From NCBI RefSeq assembly GCF_025567405.1, contig NZ_JAOQKJ010000005.1, positions 62,001 through 126,000 of the forward strand: 64,000 nucleotides of DNA, in the 5' to 3' direction. This document shows positions 1 through 10,000 of this stretch, piece after piece (position 1 is the stretch's first letter; every line of letters begins with the position of its first letter). The stretch comes from Suilimivivens aceti. GTDB taxonomy: Bacteria; Bacillota; Clostridia; Lachnospirales; Lachnospiraceae. The notes under the pieces are model-generated. The model searched no databases, was not told the DNA's origin, and worked only from the letters and a program-made list of their open reading frames with translations. The position numbers and the translations under genes were made by a program.

Positions 1-468
1 TATCCTGCTTCCATCCACAAATTCCGCCTGAAATCTCATGCTATAGCCATCTAGTGCATTGGGATCCTCTCCGCGAAAACCTGCCCAGGACGCAACGTTA
101 TAATTCTCCAGAATCGTACGTGCTTTATCAAGGGTCTCTGCAGCCACCGGATAATCAAAAAACTCCTCTTCTTCTCCATCCCATGGCTCCACCCGTACGA
201 GCGCTCCTTCCTCCTGCCGGATCAAGCTTATGCTCCAGATCGGTTCCACCATCGTTCCATGCACATAATATGTCAGTTCCTGAATATCCGGAAGCGGTGT
301 GCTCTGACTGTTTTCCTGATTCTCCGTGCTCTCTGTGTCTGCTCCCACCATCGCGTCTTCCGGCATTTTATCCGGCTTATTTCCAGTCCACTTTCCGCAG
401 CCTGTGATCAACGCCGTCCACATAGTAAATGCCATAAGCAATATCCAGCCTTTCTTTCCCTTTTTCAT
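1..468 (-). CDS. Putative lipoprotein, 3' end cut off by window
   Basis: A minus-strand frame is open from the window edge and starts at 468. The N-terminus has two lysines, a hydrophobic stretch and a lipobox-like LITGC at about residues 19-23, so it is predicted to be exported and lipid-anchored. The mature part begins with a low-complexity acidic linker and then contains a region rich in Glu and aromatic residues. I recognise no domain. Its ATG overlaps the stop of the upstream gene in an ATGA arrangement (465-468), which implies translational coupling with that membrane protein. The C-terminus lies outside the window, so length and family cannot be judged. Confidence 0.7.
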   Translation of the reverse strand, partial: MKKGKKGWILLMAFTMWTALITGCGKWTGNKPDKMPEDAMVGADTESTENQENSQSTPLPDIQELTYYVHGTMVEPIWSISLIRQEEGALVRVEPWDGEEEEFFDYPVAAETLDKARTILENYNVASWAGFRGEDPNALDGYSMRFQAEFVDGSRI

Positions 469-1295
469 AAGCCACTTCCATCTTCTTTTTGGTCACGCTT
501 CTTCATGAGCATCCGAATGCCTGTCAAAAGCAGTAAAATTGTTACTACGACTCTGAAAATACTTATTCCACCGGAAGACATTCCACTTTTTTTAAGCGCG
601 GTTTTTTTATCCAGTTCTCCGCTTAACATATTGGGTGTCGCCCCTTTTACATGTGTCAGAGTTCCCTGCTCCTGAAGGCCGATTACTGTCACCATATCCC
701 CATCACTCTGATGAGGAACGGAATACTGATAACGCCGATCGCCTTCCTCGAAGACTCCTCTGCCCATCCGCTGAGTTCCGATAAATTTTTCACCACGGTA
801 TTTCCGGTCTGTGAGAATGGTGAGCCCTGCCTCTTCCAGCATCTCCTCATCAAATTCGTATTCTCTTCCCAGCATAAGATTCTCGAGAAACTCGTCCGAC
901 AGATGATAAATTCCCACATCTGCTTTGCCCAGGAATATTCCAAGACCTCCCAGATCGGAATCCCATTCCATATTTTCCTCTGTCATAGGACCGTTCCATT
1001 CTTTCAGCTTCATTTTTTTTGCGCTTCGCATGGCACGTGGGGCATAGATTGTGAGTCCCAGTTCATCATCATAAGCCGGTTCCAGAACCTTCAGTTTTCC
1101 ACAGACAATCACGATCTTTCCATCATTTGCCGGATCATAGCTGCCCTGTCCTACATATACCACATCATCCACTTTGTCCTGAACAGCCGCACGCTTTGCA
1201 GCACACGATTTCACTGTAGAGACCGCACAAAGTAAGCCGAGCAATATCACGATAACGGCACTTGTTTTTTTTCCTGGTTTCTGGGTTTTCTTCAT
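465..1295 (-). CDS. Two-TM envelope protein, possibly TMEM43/DUF1625-like
   Basis: A 276-aa protein. The ATG at 1295 is preferred over an upstream in-frame ATG because a GGGGTGGG Shine-Dalgarno lies just before it. There is one hydrophobic segment near residues 14-30 and another near 243-262, with a soluble region between them that would lie outside the membrane and a basic C-terminal tail. The two-end TM layout recalls TMEM43-type proteins, but this is a loose resemblance. It lies between a second membrane protein gene (1346-1966) and the lipoprotein gene, all on the minus strand, so the three probably form one envelope operon. Function unknown. Confidence 0.6.
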   Translation of the reverse strand: MKKTQKPGKKTSAVIVILLGLLCAVSTVKSCAAKRAAVQDKVDDVVYVGQGSYDPANDGKIVIVCGKLKVLEPAYDDELGLTIYAPRAMRSAKKMKLKEWNGPMTEENMEWDSDLGGLGIFLGKADVGIYHLSDEFLENLMLGREYEFDEEMLEEAGLTILTDRKYRGEKFIGTQRMGRGVFEEGDRRYQYSVPHQSDGDMVTVIGLQEQGTLTHVKGATPNMLSGELDKKTALKKSGMSSGGISIFRVVVTILLLLTGIRMLMKKRDQKEDGSGL

Positions 1296-1345
1296 CTTCC
1301 CACCCCTTTCTTTCCAGATCATACATCACTGCTCTTCTGATCGCT

Positions 1346-1966
1346 TTATGGCCAGGGATTCATGATCATATAAACAGTGATGGCATACAATGGTAATACA
1401 ATGAATAACGGCAACGCCCAGTTTCCCATCGTCTCCCTGACATTCTTCCAACGCATATGTAAAGTTTTCCTGTTCTTTTTCTTTAGGTGGATACGTTTTC
1501 GATTTCCATTTTCCAGAAGCTGAAAGATCACAGGTGAATCATAAACCTCAATTCGTCCAAACACCACGAATCCTGCCATAGAAATCGGAAGTGCCAGACA
1601 CAGCCAGATGATATTGTAACTATAATCCAGCTGCTGGAACAGAGTCCAGTCACCGGAACCCATACACTTAAATGCAGTGAGGATCCATGCCAGAATACAA
1701 GTAGAAGCATTTACCAACAGGAGGATCATCGCAATCTTTACGATACGCCCCGGAGAGTAGAATCCCAGCTGTACTGGGAGCTCCTGTCCGTCAATCGTTT
1801 CAAAGAACACCGGTTTTATGGAGTCTTCTGGTTTCTTCTTTTCTTCTTCGCTGATACTCTTAAGAATCTTTTTTCGAACTCTGGCCTCTCTTCCCTTACT
1901 AAACACCGTAAACAGAATCAATGCCGCTACCAGTCCGACCATGCCAACCAGTTCTTTCGGATCCAT
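1346..1966 (-). CDS. Multi-pass membrane protein of unknown function
   Basis: A 206-aa protein with a predicted N-terminal TM segment (about residues 5-22), a pair of TM helices in the middle (about 75-95 and 118-140) and a hydrophobic C-terminal segment (about 185-203). Highly basic and acidic loops lie between them. No family is recognised. It is the first gene of the three-gene minus-strand envelope cluster and ends 50 bases before the next start. The 66 bases upstream of it separate it from the ORF6N gene, so this may be the boundary between ordinary chromosome and accessory DNA. Confidence 0.55.
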   Translation of the reverse strand: MDPKELVGMVGLVAALILFTVFSKGREARVRKKILKSISEEEKKKPEDSIKPVFFETIDGQELPVQLGFYSPGRIVKIAMILLLVNASTCILAWILTAFKCMGSGDWTLFQQLDYSYNIIWLCLALPISMAGFVVFGRIEVYDSPVIFQLLENGNRKRIHLKKKNRKTLHMRWKNVRETMGNWALPLFIVLPLYAITVYMIMNPWP

Positions 1967-2032
1967 AGGTACTCCGCCATAATTCCGAAATGCAAAAAAG
2001 ATTTTGTACTCTTTTTCAATACATTCACTCCT

Positions 2033-3082
2033 CTAGTGTGGTAAAATCAAAGTTGGATTTTTCAACAGTGTGGCAATAACCGGAGCATATTTAGATATTC
2101 CATAATCTTCAACAATACTGGTTATTCTAGCCCCTGCATCCTTTGATGAAGCCCCACATAAGAAAATCCTTTCATTAGCAGTTCCATAATCTAATACGAT
2201 AAAACGATCATGGAATATACCACCTGTCTTTTTCATTGATATTTTTACGGATGGATATTCCTTGCAAAAATCCGTAAATTCTATATTATGAAGTTTATTA
2301 TTCCCAACATTATCGCTGAATAAAGTAATATTTACTCCTGTAGGAGAATTTTTAAGATGTACCAGCGTTCTTAATCCAATATAATTGTCAACGACATATA
2401 TTGACGACTTTGCCTGCTTATAAATGGATTCATATACCTCATCTGCACTACTGAATTTTGCATTAAACATAAGCCACTTTTCATCATCATCTGAAACAAA
2501 GCTGTTCATCATATCAGCCAACTCAGATTTTGTCACAACATCCTTCAAGCCTTCTGCAACATCTGAAATCTGCTTTTCAAGAGATATCATATCTGAGTTG
2601 ATTTTGTTAATTTCTATTCTGTTGTTAGCAGTTTCCATGCTTAACTGAAGTATTTCCCGCTGACCGATAAGATCACGATTTTCTAATATGTAATCTTTCA
2701 TTTTCTTAAAGGTTCTTATTAATGCCTTGCTCTGCTTAACAGCCAACGGTCCTTTCAAGACAGTCATCAGCATATATAATCCTTGCTCTGTAAATACATG
2801 AGGATTATAACGACTTTTTGAACTTATATTTGCGGTACAATTTTTGTACCGCAAATCTTCTAATTCCTCATCTGTCAATTCAAACATAAAATCTTCATCA
2901 AATTTTTCAATATTATTTTTTACCTGTCTATTAAATCCCTTCGTATCATAGCCATATATCTCTGCTAAATCAGCATCAAGCAATACCCTTTTACCCCTAA
3001 TTTTATACAGTTTTTCTTTTAGATATTCTTCTGTTACTTCTATTACTGTAACATTGATTTCTTTCTTTTTATCTTCTGCCAT
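2033..3082 (-). CDS. ORF6N-domain protein with PLD-like C-terminal domain
   Basis: A 349-aa protein. Residues of roughly 15-100 form an ORF6N (KilA-N/Bro-N related) DNA-binding domain, recognisable from RVLLDADLAEIYGYDTKGFN and the downstream FTEQGLYML motif. A middle coiled region follows. The C-terminal 140 residues contain SIYVVDNYIG, then HDRFIVLD, which fits the HxK(x)4D phospholipase-D motif with Arg for Lys, then CGASSKDAG. A strong GGAGGA precedes the ATG. It is a clear paralogue of the 18130-19122 gene in the neighbouring element. ORF6N proteins are common in phages and mobile elements. A nuclease or antiphage role is possible but is inference. Confidence 0.8.
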   Translation of the reverse strand: MAEDKKKEINVTVIEVTEEYLKEKLYKIRGKRVLLDADLAEIYGYDTKGFNRQVKNNIEKFDEDFMFELTDEELEDLRYKNCTANISSKSRYNPHVFTEQGLYMLMTVLKGPLAVKQSKALIRTFKKMKDYILENRDLIGQREILQLSMETANNRIEINKINSDMISLEKQISDVAEGLKDVVTKSELADMMNSFVSDDDEKWLMFNAKFSSADEVYESIYKQAKSSIYVVDNYIGLRTLVHLKNSPTGVNITLFSDNVGNNKLHNIEFTDFCKEYPSVKISMKKTGGIFHDRFIVLDYGTANERIFLCGASSKDAGARITSIVEDYGISKYAPVIATLLKNPTLILPH

Positions 3083-3163
3083 AGAACTCCTCCATCCATT
3101 TTGCGGTCAAAAAAATCGTCCGCAATTCTCATATGGCCATTTTACTAACGTCAGTAAAATGGT

Positions 3164-3442
3164 CTATTCCTCTTTTTTCTTCATTTTGTCATAATACGCT
3201 TTATACCTATAAATCGTCCGCTCACTGACATTGTTCCGCTTCGCAATTTCTACCATTGTCATGCCGCTCTCATACCCAACAACAAAATCATTATAAATTG
3301 CCATCCACTTGGCGTTATGTTTCTGACGACCGCTTAATTTACGATTTCTGTAATACTCCAATTCCTCCCGAAGTTCTGCATTCTCTTTTTCCAACTCCTC
3401 AATTCTTTTTAATGCCTCTTCAAGTGTTACCGTTTTCTCCAT
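3164..3442 (-). CDS. Small coiled-coil/HTH protein
   Basis: A 92-aa protein. Residues 8-33 form a leucine/glutamate heptad pattern (IEELEKENAELREELEYY), likely a dimerising coiled coil. The C-terminal half holds a resolvase-like helix-turn-helix (MVEIAKRNNVSERTIYRYKA). It is typical of small DNA-binding proteins carried beside RepA on Firmicute mobile elements. It lies between the ORF6N gene and the 76-aa gene on the same strand. Its role, perhaps regulatory or partition-related, is not known. Confidence 0.6.
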   Translation of the reverse strand: MEKTVTLEEALKRIEELEKENAELREELEYYRNRKLSGRQKHNAKWMAIYNDFVVGYESGMTMVEIAKRNNVSERTIYRYKAYYDKMKKKEE

Positions 3443-3520
3443 TCCCCTGTTCTCCGTTCATGTCATTTTCGTTTTGTCTATATTGTAAATATCTATGTTA
3501 CTTTAGTCAATCCGATTATG

Positions 3521-3751
3521 TCATGTTGTGTCATTTTTTACAATAGCTTTCATACAATCGAAATACCGCTGATATCGTTTACAGTCTAAACTTCTCCAAA
3601 AGCAGTCAGCCTGTATATTCTTTATCCACTCACGCAAAATCCATTTTCTTTTTATTGCCGGTCCATATTTTAAGATCAGCGCTGTCACAACATCCACACA
3701 TCTCTCAAATGCTGCATTCTCTTTTGCATCATCATAATATTTCTTTCTCAT
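3521..3751 (-). CDS. Small mobile-element protein of unknown function
   Basis: A 76-aa, basic, helical protein rich in Lys, Arg and aromatic residues. It overlaps the 3' end of the RepA-like gene by about 20 bases, so it is probably translated from the same message. No family is recognised. Position downstream of the initiator and next to a small HTH gene suggests an accessory replication or maintenance function, but nothing in the sequence proves it. Confidence 0.5.
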   Translation of the reverse strand: MRKKYYDDAKENAAFERCVDVVTALILKYGPAIKRKWILREWIKNIQADCFWRSLDCKRYQRYFDCMKAIVKNDTT

Positions 3752-4139
3752 TTGTCCGCCCCTTTCTGTGCTTAAATTGCTTTGGCAGCCAATTATCGTT
3801 ATCTGCTTTCAACAAGTCATGCACATATATCTTATTCGGCCTTCCTAATCCCTGATGGCTTCGATAAATCAGATTATGTGCCTCCAGTTCCTTCAGCATC
3901 TTGTTAATCTTCTTATTTCCCAGATGCAACAGCCTCATCATTTCTTTGATTGTAAAAATGATAAATGTAGCTCCATATACATCTCGCCACACATCACCAT
4001 TACACTCTGATAAGCAGCGCCGATCCAACAAAATCATATAAAGTGCCTTTGCCTCATTCGTCATACTTCTAAATTGCTCCTCTTTAAATAATCGTTTCGG
4101 TAATCTGTAAAACTTATCATCATATTTTGTATTTTCCAT
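3732..4139 (-). CDS. RepA-like replication initiator, N-terminal domain only
   Basis: A 135-aa protein matching the N-terminal domain of the RepA/DnaD-like initiators found on Firmicute plasmids and integrative elements. The signature is FYRLPKRLF near the start, then EAKALYMILLDR, a winged-helix stretch (KEMMRLLHLGNKKINKMLKE) and GLGRPNKIYV. Full plasmid RepA proteins are longer, and short forms such as this are usual on IMEs. The counterpart in the second element (20185-20575) is frameshifted. It may help copy the excised circle. The oriT-like site is just upstream, the same order as in the other element. Confidence 0.7.
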   Translation of the reverse strand: MENTKYDDKFYRLPKRLFKEEQFRSMTNEAKALYMILLDRRCLSECNGDVWRDVYGATFIIFTIKEMMRLLHLGNKKINKMLKELEAHNLIYRSHQGLGRPNKIYVHDLLKADNDNWLPKQFKHRKGRTNEKEIL

Positions 4140-4239
4140 TTTTCCTGATTCTCCATATACTTTGAGTTTCTTTCGTCATTAACAGCCTTTTGTGCCCAAT
4201 TCTTGCATAAGATTCAACTCTCGCAACATAAATATTGCT

Positions 4240-4334
4240 AATTGGCAAGCAGTGCATTTGTACGTACAAAATGCCTTTTTAGCTTGTTGGTGTCCGCCCC
4301 CAATCCCCCAAAACCATGAAAACGACTTTTCATG
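4240..4334 (-). other. oriT-like transfer origin (older element)
   Basis: This stretch shares its motifs, in the same order and spacing, with 20606-20702: ATTGGCAAGCAGTGC, a palindrome (here GTACGTAC-centred), GCTTGTTGG and CCCCAATCCCC, then a small hairpin (CATGAAAA / TTTTCATG). Short conserved blocks around a variable palindrome, next to mobC and RepA genes, are what one expects of the transfer origin of small mobilizable elements. Only a decayed open frame overlaps it here and no mobC gene remains. The nick position is not determined. Confidence 0.6.
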
Positions 4335-4585
4335 GAGCTGCGCCTTCCGGCTTTTTTCATACTGATACATTTATAACATTCCATAATTTTTGTACTCCTT
4401 TCCGATTCATTGTATGAAACTATTTTCTCAAAATTTTTATACGAATCCGGTATATCCAAGATGCTGGAAAAATATCCTCTTTATGATTTTTTCCAATATT
4501 CTGGATAAGACATGAATTAGAATTCACTTTATTCTTTACTAATATCATGGTAATCTATCTATATCTTTGAAACGAGGAATATACT

Positions 4586-5437
4586 ATGCACACAAGGCTT
4601 ACCATACCAGAATGACTGAAAGATTTGAGAGTCGCTGAAAAAAGAATGTCATTGCAGGAATTGTCTGATGCTACCGGCATCCCGAGTTCCACACTTGGCA
4701 ACTATGAGAAAGATGAAAATGTAGATATGTCACTTGGCAATCTACTGACACTTGCAGATTTCTATCATGTAAGCACCGATTATCTTCTTTGCCGAACTGA
4801 ACTACGTGAACATACAAATAAGTCAGTATCCGAACTGCATCTCAATGATGATGCAGTCCAAATACTGACTGATGAAAAATATAATCCACGGTTATTATCA
4901 GAATTACTCTCTCATGAAAACTTCCACAAATTCATGACTGACCTGGAAATCTATATTGATGGATTTAATGATAAAGGCATTCAGATAGCAAATACTTTTC
5001 TTGATGTGATGAGATATAAACTGAACGAACTCGGTGCCGACTCCACCGATGCTTTTACAAAAATATTTGATACTTCTCACATAGAGACAGAACAGTATTA
5101 CATAAACATCCTGTTGGAAGATTTAAAGCCAATCGTCTCTGACCTGAGAAATACCCATATGAAAGACAGCAACACTGCCAGTGATATTGACTATCAAAGC
5201 ATGGTCAAAAATATCATTGATGATTTTACTTCTCCAACTCAGATTTCTACAGAGGATACTCCCGAAGCCTCTAATGATGCTTATATTAACGGACTACTCC
5301 TTTTGTTCTGCAAAAATTTGGAAATGAAAATCACCCAGCTTTCTGTGGAAGAAAAGCAGACATTAAAAGAAATATTTTCCCGGTCTAAACCTGCAAAAGA
5401 ACATCGGAAGCTGAGGCGAAGGAATCCCAAGTTATAA
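4586..5437 (+). pseudogene. XRE-family regulator with premature TGA at codon 10
   Basis: The natural start is the ATG at 4586, preceded by GAGG at the right distance. The frame then reads MHTRLTIPE, TGA at 4613-4615, LKDLRVAEKRMS and onward without interruption to 5437. Family members as I recall them read LTIPE-R-LKDLR here, so a CGA to TGA change is the likely cause. Residues 1-70 form a Cro/C1-type HTH, followed by about 200 residues of helical, acidic sequence with no recognised domain. Translation could restart at the in-frame TTG (4625) or CTG, so activity may not be lost. It is transcribed divergently from the mob/rep block. Confidence 0.75.
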
Positions 5438-5448
5438 ACTACTTACCA

Positions 5449-5491
5449 AAAACAAGGCATTTCACCTCAATTAGGTAATCTGCCTTGTTTT
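5449..5491 (+). terminator. Intrinsic terminator after XRE gene
   Basis: An 11-bp perfect inverted repeat (AAAACAAGGCA / TGCCTTGTTTT) with a 21-base loop and a T-rich end, immediately after the XRE gene. Confidence 0.7.
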
Positions 5492-5527
5492 CTATGATTC
5501 TTAAATATATGCACATCTTATTTGCCC

Positions 5528-6652
5528 TTATCTTAATGGACAATCTGATTTCTTCACTTTGTTTGCAAGTTTTAGCAACCCGTTATTTTTACAATAAAAC
5601 TGCAAATCTCTTACGGTTTGTTTTGATGTAGGTCCAATAACGATAGAGTCGAATAAATCTTCAAAGTCTATTCCTTCTTTTTCACACAATTCTGTTAAAT
5701 TCAAAATATAGACCTGTCTAATAGTATTAAGTATTTTACATTGAAGATGCTTATCATTTTCATTAACAAAAAGTGGAGAAATCCTTATTTCTTGCTCCGT
5801 CGAAAAACTTTCATGCTTATGAAGCATTGCACATAACAACAAATTATCAATCAAATCGTTTAAATTTGAAAAATCGTCCATCTTATCATATTGAATATAA
5901 TCTCGTAACAGTTCTTCCATTTTATGTTGCTTGGCACAATAACCATAATATTCTTCATTCATAATGATCTGATTGTAAAAAATAAGCTTAAATAACGTTG
6001 CTGTATTAAATACAATCGCTACTCCTTGTCCACCACATGCATACCTGTCCCATTGTGCTGCATCATTATGTGCTTTGGATACGCAAAATATATATGGATA
6101 TTCTTTTTGCAATCTATCTTTGATTTGCCCAAAAACATCATTGGCTTTTTCCTTATTAGCTGAATCAATGCATGCATATACCTCTTTTTCCAGATCGTTT
6201 ATAAACCCTATTAATTCTTCTCGATCATTCATATGTTCTGCACTGCCAAGCCAAATCTCTTTCTTGCCAATAATCCCACATAATGCATTTATATCTGTAT
6301 AATGCCATAGTGTTTTTCCATACTTTTTTACCGCCCTTTTCACTCGTTCTTCCCTATAGTCATCTCTTCCCATAGAATTGTTTGCCTTGTAATTTACTAC
6401 TTTTGTATCAAACAATGGATTGAGCTGTTCATCCTCATATCGATCTTGTAAATCCATTTCATGGTCGTACACATCAAGCATGATGGTCGGTTCAAGTGAA
6501 AGGTCTTTACCGACCTCTAGTTTATGATGAACGATGCACTTCTTCTCATCGTCCCAGCGTTCGTAGCAGTAATATTTTCCATCTGCTGTAAAATAACAGC
6601 CACGGTTAGGATTAAACCCACTCTTGCGCTTCTTTGTTTCATTGTTCTTCAT
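5528..6652 (-). CDS. DUF2971 protein fused to conjugative-element N-terminal domain
   Basis: A 374-aa protein starting at the ATG at 6652, chosen because AAAGGA lies 7 bases upstream and earlier in-frame codons run through the attenuator. Residues 1-105 (GFNPNRGCYF, DHEMDLQDRYEDE) match from memory the N-terminus of a sigma-factor-like protein encoded by Tn916-related conjugative transposons. From about residue 118 (LWHYTDINALCGII) to the end it is a DUF2971 domain, with the characteristic WLGSAEHMNDREE and YACGGQGVAIVF segments. DUF2971 proteins are often found in defence islands. The fusion lies just downstream of a type I RM operon. Its function is unknown. Confidence 0.75.
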   Translation of the reverse strand: MKNNETKKRKSGFNPNRGCYFTADGKYYCYERWDDEKKCIVHHKLEVGKDLSLEPTIMLDVYDHEMDLQDRYEDEQLNPLFDTKVVNYKANNSMGRDDYREERVKRAVKKYGKTLWHYTDINALCGIIGKKEIWLGSAEHMNDREELIGFINDLEKEVYACIDSANKEKANDVFGQIKDRLQKEYPYIFCVSKAHNDAAQWDRYACGGQGVAIVFNTATLFKLIFYNQIIMNEEYYGYCAKQHKMEELLRDYIQYDKMDDFSNLNDLIDNLLLCAMLHKHESFSTEQEIRISPLFVNENDKHLQCKILNTIRQVYILNLTELCEKEGIDFEDLFDSIVIGPTSKQTVRDLQFYCKNNGLLKLANKVKKSDCPLR

Positions 6653-6659
6653 TGCAGTA

Positions 6660-6830
6660 TCCTTTCCGTCCGAGTGGAGGACGGTGGGACACAAAAAGAG
6701 CCTGTGGTTGAAGATGAACCACAGGCTCTGATTTGCCGAAATAGGCGCACAAAAGCAACGGTGGGTGCATCTTCGCTTCAAACACAGCTGTTATTGCTGT
6801 GTTTGGAACTCTTATGCATCCCATCGTCCT
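6660..6830 (-). promoter_or_regulatory. Leader with attenuator hairpins before DUF2971 fusion
   Basis: Two perfect hairpins lie in the leader. The first on the minus strand is CAAACACAGC / GCTGTGTTTG (6779-6805). The second is AGAGCCTGTGGTT / AACCACAGGCTCT (6697-6729), followed directly by TTTTT, i.e. an intrinsic terminator about 45 bases before the start codon. A short open frame (6639-6824) runs through both. This resembles the attenuated leaders before tet(M)-like and related genes of Tn916-family elements, where stalled ribosomes allow read-through. That comparison is from memory. Confidence 0.65.
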
Positions 6831-6937
6831 TATAGCGCTATTCGGACTAAACGAGATTTGTTTTATTGATTACATTTAAAAGTTACCACATTTGCTTTTT
6901 TGCCCGTTGTAGAAAGGTCTACGGAAAAATGATGTAA

Positions 6938-6973
6938 AAAGGCTCTGCGGAATCTAATTACTACGCAAAGCCC
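6938..6973 (-). terminator. Imperfect hairpin, possible terminator
   Basis: GGCTCTGCG and CGCAAAGCC form an imperfect 9-bp stem around a 14-base loop; AAAAA precedes it on the plus strand, giving a T run on the minus strand. It may be a second stop for transcripts leaving the restriction operon. Confidence 0.4.
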
Positions 6974-7020
6974 TATAAATTGGCATTAAACTGTTGAAGA
7001 AAGTTCTACAAAAAAATTTT

Positions 7021-7064
7021 AAGAACAAAAATAGACCGGATTTCTCCAGTCTACTTTTGTTCTT
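7021..7064 (-). terminator. Terminator of the type I restriction operon
   Basis: AAGAACAAAA...TAGAC and GTCTA...TTTTGTTCTT form a long stem about 12 bases beyond the hsdR stop, followed on the minus strand by AAAATTTTTTTG. Confidence 0.8.
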
Positions 7065-7075
7065 ATCTATTATCA

Positions 7076-10000
7076 TTATTTGATGGGTGGTTGATGTATC
7101 AAATGTTCATAATGAATCGCCACCAATTCCGCATAAGTATCAGAATAATCCTCTGCCCAATACAGATGCAGTATTTGGTCATATATGGTATTCTCTTCAC
7201 CCTTAGCTCCCGGAAGCGTCAAGTCCAATGGTCTCTCCGCTAACTGCAACAATCTATTGCTTAACCTGAACGGAATATGAATTCCCAAGCAACAGGAAAC
7301 GACATTCTCTTTTGTGAGATTCTTTCCTTTCTTCATATTGCTGACAGTCGTATTATCAAGTCCGGTTACCGACTTAAGCGTTCGAAACGATACATTACAA
7401 ATCTTCTTATCCATCAACGTCGCAAGTGCTTCTCCGAATTCCATGCCATTTATCGCAGCAAGCATCTCTCGCGCAATCTCGTTCACAAGACCAAGGCTCA
7501 ATTTCTCATCATCCGACAATGCCGAAAGCTCATCATAATAATTGAAGGTCTTGCTTGCCATAGAGCTCGGCAGGGTAATATAGTGGAGCTCCCCCGTCTC
7601 TTTATCCATTACAAACTGCAGGAAGCATTCTTCCTCATGTGCTTTGGCATATTCCGTAAAAAACAATTTTCCCTCGTCATCTCGTTCCAAATATTTCTTA
7701 TCATAAACACAGAGCTTATTATCCACATATGCGAAACAATCGGTATCCACCATGCTGGCAAGGGCCTTGCTCTCCGAATACCATTCTTTGAGTTTTGCCT
7801 TTTTGACGGATGTTGTGATAGTTTTCCCTTCCATCACTTCATCTGTCAGCACAACTCCCACCGGCTTCGAATTGCTGTCGGTGTCCATAGATACCGTTTC
7901 GACTTTCGTCTTATGCTTCCTGTCAAATTCATTCTCAGGATATGGATCCTGCCCGCCCGAAAGAAGAAAATACCGCAGATAAGCATCCACTAACATTGCA
8001 AGCCTTGACTGGCGGAAATTCTGATGCTCCACAACAGCAAAAAATTCTGTTGCCTTACTATTATCCACGCTCGCCTTCAGTTCATCAAATTTACCATGTG
8101 CCTCTATGGTTTCCTTCGTGACTTTCTTTGCCAGCATTTCGCGCAAGAGCCTCTCATAGCATCCCAGTCTGCGAACCACCCGCTTGATCCTTGCGTTTTC
8201 AGCCCCCTTCATCAGGTCAGATATATACTCGCGGAAAGACTTACCCGGAATGATTCTTGCATTACCAGCTTGCACATCATGAAGGAAAACCTTTGCATAC
8301 TTTTGTTCCTCTGCTGACAACATGGAAAACGACTTATGCAAATCAGTCAACGTCTTGTCCAGTGTTTCTTGATCATACTCGCCCTGAATCAGCTTGAGGA
8401 ACTTTTCAAAACGAGTATTCATGTACTCGGCGTCAATCTTTGTCGTGTCATACTCCGTGATATGAATTTTTACATCATACGGAACATCCCCGCCGTGACC
8501 TCCGCCACCACCTCCTGCCATCTCCTTATATCTTGCTAACAGAATCAGATACGTCATTTCATTGAATAGCATCTCGATATCCGTTCCGTCTTCAGCAGAA
8601 TACACTCGTTGTTTCCAGTTGAAGCCCTGTATCTTAGCTGCTTGAAGATAGGTGTCGAATTGATTGAACGCCTTGGCAAACTTCCGTTTCTCAGACTGTT
8701 CCTCTGGTAGCTTCTCAAAGTTATTAATGGCACCAGCATCAAATATTTCCTTAATCTCTTCAAATGTCCTATTAAGATTACGCAAATTCCTCGGCAACTT
8801 GTCCACGAATAACCCTGTAGGGACATTGCCGGAATAAGCCTCTACTGCCGCTTCGATGTTTTTCTCCATCGTATTCGGCCTTCGATAATATTTTATGATA
8901 CCAAAAGGCTTCTCTGATTCGTTGAACAGTCGATTGGTTCTCGAAAATGCCTGGATTAAGTTTTCAAACTCCATCACCTTATCCAGATAAATAGTATTTA
9001 CCCACTTTGAATCAAAACCGGTCAGCATCTGATTTACAACGATTAAAATATCTATTTGCTGATTCGGCTCCAATCTTTCATACGGTTTCTTATGTGCAAG
9101 TCTCAGGCTCACATCCTTCCTGAACTTGTCATACGTCGGTATTGTAAATGTCTGGCCCAATCGATCCCGATAATCTTCCAACATATCCACGATACCGTCT
9201 TCCTTATCCAAAGATCCGGTACCGCTTTCGTTATCGATAGTAGGATCAAACATTGCCGTTATCATAAGCTCAGGCATTTCTTTTTTCATAAGCCGCCAAT
9301 ATCGTACCGCTTCTGGAATACTGGATGTCGCAAATATCGCATGGAACTTACCACCACGACTGTATATAAGCCATTTCTTCTTAATATCCGAAATAACCCC
9401 CATGACGTACTCATCCGTCTGGTACTGCTCATTCGGGATGAAATCCTCTATGCCTTTTATCCACTTATCACCAACCTTCTTCCCATATATTTTCACCTGG
9501 GAGGAGTCCATCCATTTGTAGAAGACCTTCTTTTTCTTTTCATCCTTCATAACGTCTTCTACTGTATCAGCTTTAGCTTTTTCCAAGGCCACCTTCTGGC
9601 GGAGCTCATCATCGTCATATATCTTGACCATATAAGGATCAAAGCCAAGGACATTCTTATCTCGGATGCCATCCGCAAGTGTATATCTATGGATTTCGCT
9701 GCCGAATATGGTCGTGGTCGTGCTGTCTTTTTTGATATTGACGTCCTGAATCGGCGTACCAGTGAATCCAAAAATAATAGCATGTTTGAAAGTATCCTTT
9801 ATCGTCGTTAACATGTCACCGAAAGTAGATCGGTGACATTCGTCAATGATTATGACCAGCCTCTTAGATCTGATCTTTTTAAGATCTGCATCCTTTAATC
9901 CCTCCATATCCTCTGAAATATTGCTGAGTTTTTGGATGGATGTAACAATAAGCGTATTATCATGATCATCGCTTTTTAGCTTTGATATCAGAATATCTGT

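Noticed and set aside
4179..4459. Short minus-strand frames over the left oriT region
   Set aside because: They cross the conserved non-coding oriT blocks, have no RBS and no match to the MobC found in the other element.
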